Part shown: positions 12,401 through 24,304 of the stretch, piece by piece
How positions within the stretch are numbered: position 1 is the stretch's first letter
Layout of the letters: each line of letters opens with the position of its first letter
Source of the DNA: Macrostomum hystrix
Lineage: Eukaryota; Platyhelminthes; Macrostomidae
DNA length: 64,000 bases
Reading direction: 5' to 3'
Assembly: GCA_950097015.1 (NCBI GenBank)
Contig: CATNEN010000031.1
Span: 3,412,001 to 3,476,000 of the forward strand
Position numbers and translations under genes: made by a program
The notes under the pieces: model-generated
Told to the model about the DNA's origin: nothing
What the model saw: only the letters and a program-made list of their open reading frames with translations
Databases searched by the model: none

Positions 12401-15400
12401 TCGGATGAGAGTGTGCGGCTGCACTGTGAAGTATTTGTCAACCTCGGGCATATTCATGTCGTCGATGAAGTAGATCAGCTTCTTGGTGCCTGGCGGACCA
12501 AAGTTCCTACCAGCCTTCTTCTCCAGCGGCTTCTCCAGCACGCGTTGCAACATCTCGGAGGTTGTGTAGAAGTTGAATGGCACATTGGCGATCATGTAGT
12601 CCTCGCCTAGGCCGCCGAGTTTGTCGCCGAGCAGCACAGACTTGCCTGTGCCGGCGCCACCGATCAGCATGACCGGCCGCTTCTTCTCGATCAGCAGGTC
12701 CAGGAAGTAGCGAATGCGCGTGGTCTCGGAAGTCGGCACCAGAGTGGCCTGTGAGTTTAAATGCATTGTTAAGTTTACACTTTTGTCAGAAAATTATTTC
12801 CATAGGAAAGCTTGTGAGATTTTTAACCAAAAACGGGCTAGAGTGAAGAGCTTTTCATTACAATCAAAAAATGAAATATGCTTGTGAACTGTCTCAACTT
12901 TGTGTGAAAAGTAAAAACTCGTTTAAAGTATTGGCGACGACATCAAAGCAATGCTCGTGTGAGGTGCTAACATGACAACTACGCTCGTAGCTGTGACAAC
13001 TGTCTGGCGACCGTGAAAGCAGGCTATGCCAGACAGTTCACCTCATGCAGGTTGATCACCGGTCTCCGCGTCGGCTGCACCACCGAGACTGGTCGCTGCT
13101 TTGGGTCTGAATATGACTGCTGCTGCTGCTGTTGCTGCAACCTTAATGTGCCTTGCTGCTGCTGTTGTTGCTGCTGGTCCGTTGTGTGGCCTTGAGCCCC
13201 CGAATGCGAGGGCTGTGGTTTCTAATTTACGGATCAATTGTGTTTTCAGCTTTATTTCGTTCCTCAAATCGCTAATACTAGAACTAAAAGTTTCTTTCAC
13301 CATGGTTAGTTTTAGTCAATATGTTAGTGCACTCAGAGACCAGATAAGTATTTTAAGTCATACCTGTAGCGGAATATCCGGATCCAGCTCAAACTTCTGC
13401 ACGATCTTAGTCCATGGCTCAAACTTCTTGGTCTCATTGTCGATGAAGTAGTCGAAAACAGTGCCCTGCGCTGGGAACTTGACTGTCTTGAACTCGGTCA
13501 CCCACCACTTGGTGAATTCAACTCTGTGATCCACCAGCTGGTCCTGGAACATTGAGCCGCCGAAGGCCCAGACGCAGCAGAAGACGAAGTAGACCTCGTA
13601 CCACTCTTTCGGGCAATCTTGCGGACAGTTCTCCTGCGTAACGAGGCACTCTAGTAGGGCGCACAGCATCTGGATGTGCGCGATGTCGGCGATTGGCGTG
13701 ATTTTCTTGAACCTGTGGCGCAGCACGTCCAGGCAGGGTGGTACGTACTTCTCGAACAGGATCTGGAGGTTGGCCTGCTCAGCTTGCACCTCGCGCGTTG
13801 CAAGCCAGGACGTGACGTACGGGTTCCAGCCCAAGTCCGCCGGGTTCAAGTACAGAATACCGGCACGAGACACAGTGGCTGGCGTCGCAGTCTTCAGGTG
13901 GCTGATCTCGAACAGCAGGCGCATGGAAGGTGTTAGAGGAATTCGCTCGTTCGAGGCGAGTGTAAGAATCTTATTATCGTCCATGACAGTGTTTAGAGAC
14001 TCAATCCACATCGGGTCAATGTCTCCGTCCAGAACAATCCACTTAGGCCCGTCGTGAGTGACGTTGGCAAGGTCGCGCATGATCACGGAGAAGAGTCCGT
14101 CCTTCCACTCGCGCGTCGCCGGATTGATGATGCCGAACAACTCGTCGTTCGTCACAGCCTTGGGGTTCAGGTCCACCGCCATCGGCTTCTTCTTCTGGTT
14201 TTGATAGGTCTTGTTTAGGGCGCGCCACACCTTTGATTTACCAGTTCCGGCGTTACCAAGCACGAACACGGAGTGTCGCACGGCGAACAGTTCCTGCAGC
14301 TGCACAACCTTCAGGATGAAGTTGTCTTCTGGCTGAAGCTTGAGATCCAGTGTTGCAACTCGAACTTCTTTCTCGAAGTCGAGGTCGCGCTTCCTGGGCA
14401 CGTCCAAGGCTGGGAACAGGTCTCCGATAAGGCCCATGAAGATGGGCAGGTCATCGGTCACGATCTTGGGAATGTTGAAATCTCGCAGCGCACGCATGAG
14501 CACCTGATCCTCCGGTCTCTGTGGATCGCCTCGCTTCAGTGCACCGGCAACCACCAGCACGGACTTGATGGCTCTGAGACCCCAATCGTAGTGGTCTTGC
14601 TTGGACAGCAGCTCTCGGCAGAGCGAGTATAGTGTGATAAACTTTCTTGCCAGGAGACGAGCTTCGAGGAAGCCCTCGGCCACCATCATGATCTCAGCGA
14701 TCAGCTCAAAGTCTGGCACCACCATGGCGCAGGGTCGGAACAGCGCCTTCAGGTTCTCAGGCAACTCAGTTCGGCCGGCGTAGCTGGAAATCGTAGGCAT
14801 CCGTATTACGAGCTATCCGATCAAGTGACACAATTTAATGTAACAATCGAGCACATTAAGCACACACTTACCCAGGGTTCATTGTGATGAAAATGCCGAC
14901 AGACGCCTCTAGGTTAATGTCCTCGCCAAGGAAGTCGAAGCGAGTCTTCTTGTACTTAATGGCGTCCTGGATGCACTTCACCTGCACTGCAACCACGGAG
15001 AGCACCTCGACGGAGATGCGGTTGAACTCGTCGAAGCAGCCCCAGGCGCCGGACTGGGCCAGACCCTTGTAGATGTTGCCGACAGACTTGTAGTCCATCT
15101 GCTCGGAGCAGTTAAACACATACACCATGATGCCCAGCGCTCGGCCGAGATCCTTTGTTGTCTCCGTCTTTCCAGTACCTGTAAATAGGATTTGTTGGGG
15201 GCAGTGTAAGCAAGTAAAACATTCGGTGCTCTGATACTTCATCAATGCTTGTTAGTTAGTTCAGCAGCTTACCGGCGGGTCCGGCAGGAGCGCCGCTCAT
15301 GATGAGATGCAAAGACTGCGTTAAGGTGATGTAGCAGCGATCCGTCAGGGGCGTGATCACAAGGCGCGGTGTGTTGCCCAGGTATTCATGGGCGTACCGA

Positions 15401-18400
15401 AACTGAGCGTCGCAGATGTTGGTGAAACAGTCGCCCTTGATTCCACCCTTCTCGTCCTTTTCGTCCCAGCGATGGCGCAGCTGCGACAGCCAGGTGAAGG
15501 CTTGCGAGTTCTCAACCTTCTGTGTGATAAGCTTGCCAACGACGTCTCGGTTGTGCACATCGATGGTACAGATGGTCATGATTTTCTGACGGTCCTGACC
15601 ACTCAACTCACCGATCAGCATTTGAATGAGCGCGTTCAGCTGTGCGATCTGCTTTTTGTTGTAGTCCTTCAGGGAGTTCTCGTAACCTTCCTCGAGGCGG
15701 GCAAAGGCGATGTTGACCTCGCTGGACCAGCCGATCTGGCTGCCTGCCAGGGCTACTTGCGCCGGATAGTCGAAAATCCACTGGTCGCGAGGCTTCTCCT
15801 CATAGGTGCCAACGGCATCGGCAAGTGACTTGCGGACGGTGTCCCGCATTTCATCGAGCACGCGATTCAACCACACCTCTACTTGGCCGTTCAAATCGAT
15901 GGTCTTAGACAGCTTGACCTTCTCGCCATCCTTGGCGTACATGTCCGTCGCCATCTTTGTCTCTGTGCTACCTTCCTTCTTTAACTCAAGACGCGCAGTA
16001 CTGTCAAACAGTTTGGTCAAATGCTTCATCACTGCTGGCGGCGAGTTGCCATTTGACAGGATGTCGAGCAGGTCAGCCGAGGACACGAAGTAGAATCGCG
16101 GGAAAGCCAGACGCTTGGTCTCCAGGTACTCCGCCAGAGCTTTTTCGCACAAAACTAGCTGGCCCTGAATAGCTTCGAGGCGCTCGTAGAGACGGGGTTT
16201 GCTGGTGGCCTCCACAACATTCTTCGTCACCTCCACCTCGGAGATTATCTCCTTGAAGTCTTTGTCCACTTGGTCGAAGCGCTCCGAGTCTTCTGGCAGC
16301 TGTTTGCGGATGTCCTCGGATCCGATGAAAATAGACTCCAGATGGGACCATGTCCTTTGCACTTCAAACCAGATCTGGATTACCTGATCAGCTGTGCTCA
16401 GCTTCTGCTGCCAAGAGTTAACCTCTGTGGCAAAGTGCGCGATGTACTTCGATGTAATCATGTTTTGAAGCTGCACCTGATTGTCTTCCAGTGTCTCGAT
16501 CAGCTCCTCGCTTGCCTTCAACAGGGTCACCTGAGTCCGCGGATGCTTCTCGTGCTCAAACTCCATCTGCGCCCAGGTAACCTCAAGCTCTTTGAGTACC
16601 TTCTCCATCGACATTTCCTTCACCGACTTGTCCACAATGTTGCGGACATCCTCCTCATACTTGTGCAAGTTGAGAGACAGCAGATCTGCCAGAGTGGTCT
16701 TTTCATTCATTGAAAACTTGACACCGGTTGCCTGCATTAGTTGCGCCCAGTGACGGTCTCGGATAGCCGGGTTCTGGAGTTCACTGACAGCTCGCAGGGA
16801 TGTCATCATGTTCTTCACCTCCTCCTCAACGCCGGTGTACGCATCCCAAGCACGCATTTCTTTGTCCAGTGCGCGGATGTCTTTGGCAAAGCGCTTGCAG
16901 TCCAGGTCCATCTGTTCCACGTTGATCTCTCGCCAGGGCGTTGTCTTCCAGTCCTCAATGGAAAAGCGGACTACGAAGATGTAGTCCCAAAGCTGCTTCA
17001 GCTGCTTCAGCTCCTTGCGGCACTGCTTCAGTTGCTTGTAATCCGGCACGGGCACCTCAAACAGACTGGCTGACTCACTGAGCTTCGCCATGCGATTCTC
17101 CATGTCTCCAATTTCAAGGTTCTTTGCGTCCATCTCCTCGTACGACTTTGGACACGAGTACTTGGAATGGCCCAATCTTTCGGAACTGCTCTCGGTAGGT
17201 GTGCTGCGAAACGTCGAACTCCGCCGCTGTGCGCTTGATCTTCTGGATCTCGTTAGTCTGCAGCGGGCCCACCTGCTGTTTCACAGTGATGGCAATCTTC
17301 TTAGTGTTGTTCCACTTCTCTGGCAGAACTTCCAGCTGGCGGTACACGGAGTCCTCCATCTCCTGATTGTAGGTCTTCAGGAGTTCGATCTTCTGCTTGA
17401 GTGGCTCAAACATCTCGTCTGTCTCAGCTTGGCGTTCCTTAACGCGCATCAGATAGTGCATGACCGCCACCAGTCCATCGTAGTCTCCCTCTTCCAGCTC
17501 CTTTGAAAGACCAGCGTCGGTCTCCTTAATGAACTGTTCAAGCTCGTCGAGCGCTCTCGTGACGCTGTCGATGAGGTGCTGCTTAAACATTAGGGACCAC
17601 CGCTTGATCTCGTTCAGCAGCGCTTGCTTGAACTTGGACGAATCAATCCTGAACCAAGTCTCAAACACAACAGTCCGGTCGATCTTCTCGACCTCTTCGT
17701 AGATGGTCTCATAGTTGTCGATCTGCTCCTTGAACTGCTCCAGCGTCGGCTTGCTCTCCGGGACGCCATCCTCGGCATGCGCGTCGATCTCCTCGGGTGT
17801 GAGGACGTGGCCGTACTTAAGGAACTGGTTCTTGAACTCTTCGCGATCCTCGACCCACAAGTACGCGTAGGTGTCGAAGCTGCTCTTGTACTCCATGGCC
17901 TTCTGCATGATGCGCTCCACCCGTTCCATAATCTCGGTACGCACTGCCTGGAGCTCGTCATTGTCCTCCATTTCCTGTTGATAATGCTCGTGTCCTCTGT
18001 GTGCAGCCAGACGTGGGATGTATGACGCCTGGCGGTAGATGTCCGTTGTGATGCTGTCCATCAGTTCGAAGAAGCCGTCCGCTTGTTCCTTGTCCAGCGA
18101 CGGGTCGAAGACCAGGTTGGGCCGCTTCAGCTCCATAAAGGCCATAAAGAGCGGCGTGTTGCCCTGCCTGTCGGCTGTCTGATCGCGCAGGAAGTTCAAT
18201 GAGCACATGATGAGTGTGATGAACTCATCCAGAACCTTGTCGTCCACGTAGTCGACGTACGCTTTCCACTCGTCACTGCCATCCGTGGCCTTGAACAGTT
18301 CGAGGTTCTCTTTGAGCAAGGCGTGAATCTTCTGTCCCTGTTCAGAGATCTCGTTCTTTCGCTTCTCCAGTCGATCTTTCCGGTCGTCCAAGTTCAGCAA

Positions 18401-21400
18401 AGTCTCATGCTTGCCCTCCTTGCGCTCGAACAGAGGTGACTTGTGCCAAGTGCTCATCAGCTTGACAATCTGCTCCACATTCTCCTTGGTGTGCACCACT
18501 CGCTTCTGAAGGTCGTGGACCATTTCCTTTACCTCTTCGATGTAAGCCTTGACTACAATGCGGAGAGATGCATGAAGCTTTGGGTTTGAATCGTAAATTT
18601 TCGTGGATTTTATTATCAAAAGTGAATGCACTAATGGCGATGCTTACTCTCGCCCTTCCAGTTCAGGCTGGTCTCAGCTTGTTGCAGCTTGGCATCGATT
18701 TCGGCCAGCTGGCCCTCAATTAGCGGCATCTCCACCTCGAGCGTGTTCTCGCGCACGTAGTTGTACCACTGCACCGTCATGTTCAGGTTGATGATGTGCT
18801 CACGGAGCATATCGTTCTTAGAGTAGAGGTCCTCGGCCGCCGCCGGCGCCACCTCATTCGGCTTATTGTCCTCTGGAGCCGTGTCGGAGCGCAGGTGCAG
18901 GTACTTCACCTCGCGCAGGACCGCAATAAGCTGCGAGAATTCATTTCGAGTTCAATTGCTTTCTTGCTCTAATAATATGAGAATTCTTCTGTTTGTCGGG
19001 TGAGCAGGCTTGATAGAAAAACTGACTTACCTTGGGGTCGAAATTAACAGCAATTAGCTTAGTCGCCTGGTCGCGAACAATCAGCGGCTGGCTGAGATTC
19101 TCAGCACAGTTCTGGTCCACACCGCTGACCCATTCCTGGAAGGCTCGGCTCTGGAACCTGTATTGCAGCATAGCAAGTAGTTAGTTGTGTGAAAATTCAA
19201 GGTCAAATTGAGCATGATCCTTTCGCTAAACCAACTCACTCGTCCAGAAGCTGCAGCAGCTGTTCGTACTTCTTCTTGATGAGCTGCGCATCCTCGCTTT
19301 CGATTGCCCTGCAATGATTGGTCACAGTAATTATCTAGTGATGCTGTTCAATTGGTTTCTGTATAGCGCTCAAAACGCAATGTGATAAATGTCTGTTTTA
19401 TTTAGCATCTACATCAATGTGAACTTTGTAGTACATACAAAAATCACGGCACTCAAAAAAGTGAAAAAAAGAAACACTTGGTGATCGTTCTTTGAACTCG
19501 ACATTCCGGTTTGAGCAGGCCAAGCTATGTGATTCGGAGCTATTCTGGTATCATGATAACATGAGCAATCTGGTGTGAGTTTCCCGCAGCAGACCTCTCC
19601 ATTAGCCAGTGCTGGCAGTAGCGCACAGGCATGTGAATTTCGCTGGCAGACTGGTCCAGACTGCAATACAACAGTGCGCGTTGTCAGCTTTCAGAAATGT
19701 CCTTACAGCGTGCTAATTTCCGTCGGCTCAGCATGCAATAAGCGGGTCTGGGCTAGCTTGGTACGAGCGTAAATCAACATTAGGAAATTTGCCTGCCGAT
19801 TGCAGTTAAACAAATCAATCATGCGCAAATGATTATTATGAATTGTATTCAAGAAGCTATTGTTAAAGCATCAGACTAGAATCCAGCGTTAGAAAATATG
19901 TTTAATTCGGCTAATGGTTAAACAGCTTTGGCTTAGGCTGCCTGTTTGGCTACTCACCGCTCCAGGGCACTGAAAGTGGAACAAAATAAAAACAAAATGT
20001 TGTGCGCACTGTTTCAAACAAAATATTCTAGGCTCGTAGAATGCATATTTGGGTTGGTTGCACTGAAGGCGCGTTTGGAAAAACTCACCAGAAAGAAAAA
20101 ATCAAACAAAAAGTACAAAAATTTACGAGAAAAAGCCATGAAGTTTTTTCCCCTGAATTTTGAAATGTCATCTCAGGCGGGATGAAGATTCGACACTTCA
20201 CGTGGCAAAATTGAAGGCTATTTAGCTTGATATAGTACATCGGATTTTGGTACTGACCCTCTAATGAAAAAGGTAATTAAAGGTATTTAGGCGAGAAAAT
20301 GCAGCAAAACAAGCAAACAAGTACAAGCCATTGATTCTCTATCAAATAATTGAAGCAGATAGCTGTATAGCTCTTACTTAACGTAGTCACATTTGCAGTT
20401 CCTGAATAATATATAGGCAGTTTATTCAATATGACCTTGGCTCAACATTTGTTTGGTTAGCAAACAAAAAAGGTCACTTAATTAAGAACTTAATTAATTA
20501 TTACTGTTTGACATGACGGAGAAAGTTTAGCTGCCCAGTCCAATGCAAATATTTACTCACGGGTGCTCAACATGCTTCAGATTGTCCATGGGAGCCGTGA
20601 TTCGCTGTCTGAGCTCGACAGCCCACTTCAGCCGGCCCGTGACCTGCGGCACATTCTTGTGCACCGTGGCAAAGCCCGTCTCCTCGATGCGCTTGATCTG
20701 CCAGTCGTAGATCTCCTTGGCGTTGTCCATCTCCTTGTCCAGCATCTTGATTAGCAGCGGGTACTTCTGATCGAACTCGGCCTTGATCAGCGGCCGCTCA
20801 ACCAGAGTCGAGAGAATGTCGATCAGCTGAAATTTTTCAAACATTCCATTCGAATCAGCAATAGAAACGAAGATGCCTACTCACATCAGTAGTGTTCATC
20901 AAATCGAGTTTCAATTTTTAACGAGATTCGAAAGAAACAAACTCAAGACAGTGCATCCTTGCCGCTGCGACTCACCCTGAAGGCTGACTCTGGCCCTGAG
21001 CAGTCGTCAAAGGCCTGGCACACTATGGAGGCCAACCGTCTGTCGGTGTCCACAATCTGCTGGTGGAAGTGGTTGTAGTCGTCCAGGAACTCCTTGTTCA
21101 GAGGGTCCAGGACGTCGTAAGTCTTGTCACTGAACACCTTGTAGTGATTGTTGAACTCCTCGAAGATGTCTACAGTCAGCTTGCTGAGGCCACGGCCCTT
21201 CATGCCGCCATACTCGACCTTCTCAAGCTTCAGGAACTCGACCGCTGTGTCCATGATGTCGGCGACCATTGTGACGCGCTCCACAAAGGCGTCGTAGCGG
21301 GCAAACACCAGCGTGTTGGCAAAGTCCCACTCCATCGGCTCTCCCTCCTTGAAGTACTCCTTCACTTTTCCTCTGTACTCCTCGAATGTGTTCTTGAAAG

Positions 21401-23125
21401 TGCGCAGAATTGTCAGGGCCTTCTTGACTTTGTTGACCGTCTCTTCGACTTCACCTTTGAAGACTTCGCTCGGGTCCAGGAAGTCACGACACTGGAAAGA
21501 GTTAAGTTATTTAGATCGTTTAAATTTAATACAAATTCGAGTATGACTCATGAGGAAAAAATCTACATAGCCATGGTGTTCGTACTTAATACTCGTCGCA
21601 ATTCGTCCATTCCCTTACCGTCTTGATGAAGAGGTTGCAGATCTCCTGCAGCAGGACGATAATTCTGGCCGGCACGCGGTAGTAGCGGCTGTTGGCCCAG
21701 ATCAGGCACAGCACGTGGAACACCGGCCCAATCTGCTTCTGGCATTCGTCGAATTCCGCCTGCTCCAGGTCGGACAGGAAGTCGTTCAGTGGCTTCAGGT
21801 GCAGGCTAATATCCTGGGCCTCGTGAAGGGCCGCCACCACGCTGCGGAACATGTCTTTGAATGGCGGCGAGTACGAGCTGCTGACGGCCTCCAGGATGTG
21901 GCCCATCTTCTGCACTTTGCTGCTTGTCAGCTTGAATTTAGTAAACAGAAAGGCTTATGGTCGCTTCAACTCACGAATGCTTCGTGAAAGCAATTCAGAA
22001 GCAGAAAAAAAGTTTACCCACCTGCTCGTACACATACTCCAGATTCGAGGACTTCCTGCTCCAGAAGTTGATCTCCGTAGCCGGCAGGGGATTCTTTCCC
22101 TCCAGCAGCTCCTGCGCCGAGTCCTTTTTCAGGATCTCGTGAATCTGGTGTGTCCACTCGATCACCACCGTCTCGATGGCGTAGATCAAACTCCAGTCAA
22201 TCTCTGACGCGGCCTTTGGTAGCCTGGAGGAAAGTAAGCAAAGTAAAGCATTCTAAGTATACTTGCATCTTGCCTAGATACCAACGATTCAATAACTTAC
22301 TCTATATCGGCCTCTGGCTCGCCTTCCTCAGTAGGTGGGCCGGATTTTTTCAGCTTTTCGTTCACTTCGTCAATCTTTTCTCCTCCAACAGGCATTGGAA
22401 GGTGCGTCTTTCCTTGAGAATGGCCAAGAATCACTTCAGTGTGCTGTTTTAGCTGATGAATCTGCTTGATGATGTCTTGCGAGACAACATAGGGCCAGGC
22501 TCCGTTGTTTTTCTCGTTTGAAAGCACTGGGAGGAGAACCTGAGGGTGTCACGCCGGTGATAGTAAATATTTTAGAATACTGATGCTTGATAAAAGTGTT
22601 GAATACATTTAAACACGAAGGCAAAATTTTTTCGAGACTTGGAGCTTTATGAGTAAAAATATTGTTTTACGTCAGCAAGAACAAATAAAAGCAAAAAATT
22701 AAATAGGCACAATACAGGATGGTGTTCTTTTTTTAAAGTAAAGATTTTTTTTTACTAAGTCTTACCTCATCAACAAAGCCAGCGAACTGGTCAAGTGGAT
22801 TGTATGACAAATCGCCATAAGTCAGAACTTTCGCCATTTGAGCATCCTTTCCGATGGCTTCCTTTCCTTTCCTGAAGAAGAAGCAGCCTTTTGACTTGAG
22901 GAGGTTTGGGGTGCTGTATTGCGCTTGCAGTGCTCCCGAAGGAGTGGAGATAATAAAAAGCTGCATGTTGTCGTTCTTGTCCAAAAAGTCGTGGATTATG
23001 ATGCGCTGATCCTCTAATTGATACATTTTCTGCCACCGGTCTCCCTTAGCCATACGTAGTGTTTTTAACACATAGTCAGCCAAGAACAAGACTCGTTTGT
23101 CTTCTATTTCAAGTTCACTCGCCAT
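6430..23125 (-). CDS. Axonemal outer-arm (beta/gamma-type) dynein heavy chain, DNAH9/11/17 group
   Basis: This motor ATPase of ciliary outer arms walks on B-tubule microtubules to bend the axoneme. Fifteen frame-consistent exons are read: 23125-22766, 22539-22301, 22223-22022, 21930-21619, 21491-20976, 20826-20561, 19969-19958 (12 nt), 19308-19240, 19157-19031, 18930-18648, 18552-15273, 15178-14872, 14783-13364, 12748-12035, 11844-6430. The product is about 4,506 residues, against about 4,460-4,520 for human DNAH9/11/17. The P-loops are GPAGTGKT (about residue 1885, split by an intron), GNAGTGKS (about 2170), GGAGTGKS (about 2495) and GVGGSGKQS (about 2840). The stalk coiled coil, microtubule-binding region, AAA5/6 and the C-terminus [20 protein letters not shown] follow in the last 5.4-kb exon. 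The C-terminal sequence fits the DNAH9/11/17 group; the exact paralogue is not resolved. The frame of the 3.28-kb exon breaks once near 17164 and needs one base fewer. All other junctions keep phase. Confidence 0.95.
12749..13363 (-). other. Dynein intron 13 with a CTG/CAG-rich tract
   Basis: This 615-bp intron contains an imperfect CTG/TTG (plus strand) tract at about 13118-13186, a low-complexity trinucleotide stretch. I see no conserved coding segment inside it. Confidence 0.6.
17164..17173 (-). other. Apparent single-base frame break in the dynein gene
   Basis: Upstream of this point the exon reads ..[10 protein letters not shown] in one frame, and downstream it reads ..[18 protein letters not shown] in the next. 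Both sides are conserved with DNAH9 (..EQFHKEAPF.. then ..SESASLFEV..) and the spacing matches if one base is surplus. No usable intron fits in the roughly 10-20 bp available. It is a sequence error, an allele or a real lesion. Confidence 0.75.
19958..19969 (-). other. 12-nt micro-exon of the dynein heavy chain gene
   Basis: On the minus strand an AG acceptor precedes TGCCCTGGAGCG and a GTGAGTA donor follows. The previous exon ends in phase 2 (..CAC CC) and the next begins GGCAATCG. Joining all three gives [14 protein letters not shown], where human DNAH9 has a similar HPCMESAEGK segment. Without the micro-exon the two neighbouring exons still join in frame, so it could be alternatively spliced with loss of four residues. 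Confidence 0.85.
19970..20560 (-). other. Dynein intron 6 without recognised content
   Basis: The AT-rich 591-bp intron lies between exon 6 and the micro-exon. A short open frame on the plus strand (19946-20185) is lysine-rich and shows no family resemblance, so nothing functional is called. The next intron (19309-19957) is likewise featureless. Confidence 0.5.
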
Positions 23126-24187
23126 GTTTCACACTTGCTGGATAAAGGTGAAACGGCGAAAAGATGAGCAAAACTCCGAGTTTCGACTCGCAAAATTGTT
23201 TGGTTATGCGACTTTGAAAAATCGTAATATCTATAACAACACCATTGACAGCAAACGTTAAAACAAAACTGAATAGTTTGTTTTAAAAATGTGGTCCTAC
23301 ATGCTATGGGCACAATTTTCGGAGAAACAAAACAAATTTTATAATTTTATAATTACTTAAGACTTATAATAAACTATCCGATTTCAACGATTGATTGCCT
23401 TTGACAACGAGAATTGTGTAGTGTTGAGTTGAACTACAGCCTAGTAATGAAAAGTTCTATTTTAAGCATAAGTCCTTAAGTGCTGTCTGACCTTATTTCA
23501 AAGTTTCAGTAAGCGTTGCACGGTGCTCTGGCTTGTATATGTATGTCAATCTGTTCAGGAATATAAAATATTCCTGCAGGCACAGTGGCTTGTGATACCT
23601 ATCTTTATATATTTGTACTCACTTGTAGTGGTACTTAAATTAATAACATTTACAGTATGAATTTTATTAGCTTAAGCCTTCTGGCCCTGGTTTATATATA
23701 TTGTCAAGAGACTATAAAAATATATGGAGCAGGTATGTTTGTCTTCATTTTTATAAATATTTATAGATTTTTTTAATTCTATCACTAGCTAGCTTTTGTC
23801 ATTTGTCATTGTACTTAAAATCTGAACTCTGTCACGGTGACTGCACTGACTAGGCCACTGTGCGACCATAATTTAGTTTGAAGACCTTGCCTATTTGCCT
23901 CTTTAGTATCAGATTCATAATGAAAGAAGAGGTAATATTTAGTTTAATTAAATAAAATTAAATATCTTCAAATGTATTTATTTAGGCCTACTACTTTACC
24001 ATTTAATATTTAATACCAGCTAGGCCTATAGGAAATTTACATATGTATAGCCTATAACCTGCAGTCCAAAGGAAGTAAAGCACCAGCTTATGATAAAAAG
24101 TATTTTTATAACCACTTCTCTATTCAACATTTGCCAAAATGGTCATTTGAATTTCTACATGTTTGTCTACTTTGATAATCTAGAAAG
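23126..24187. other. AT-rich 5' flank of the dynein gene
   Basis: About 1 kb of AT-rich DNA lies upstream of the dynein start codon. A pyrimidine-rich tract ending CTTTATCCAG lies 12 nt before the ATG on the minus strand and could be a splice or trans-splice acceptor. I see no other feature. Confidence 0.5.
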
Positions 24188-24195
24188 CTCATATT

Positions 24196-24220
24196 GGCGA
24201 TCTTTCGGTTTCCTGCTCTA
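24196..24220 (+). repeat. Left terminal inverted repeat of the Merlin element
   Basis: This is a 25-bp terminal inverted repeat. It differs from the reverse complement of 25594-25618 at one position (T versus A at base 19). It is preceded directly by the target duplication CTCATATT. Confidence 0.9.
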
Positions 24221-24304
24221 AATTATTTAAACTCTTTTTTTCTAACTTTTCAAAGTTGTTCAGGTAAAGTTCAAGGTAAGTAAAATATTATGTTAATTAT
24301 TAAT

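Noticed and set aside
17164-17190. A tiny intron explaining the dynein frame change
   Set aside because: The only GT..AG pair here would give an intron of about 16 bp, far too short, and would not restore the frame with the conserved residues.
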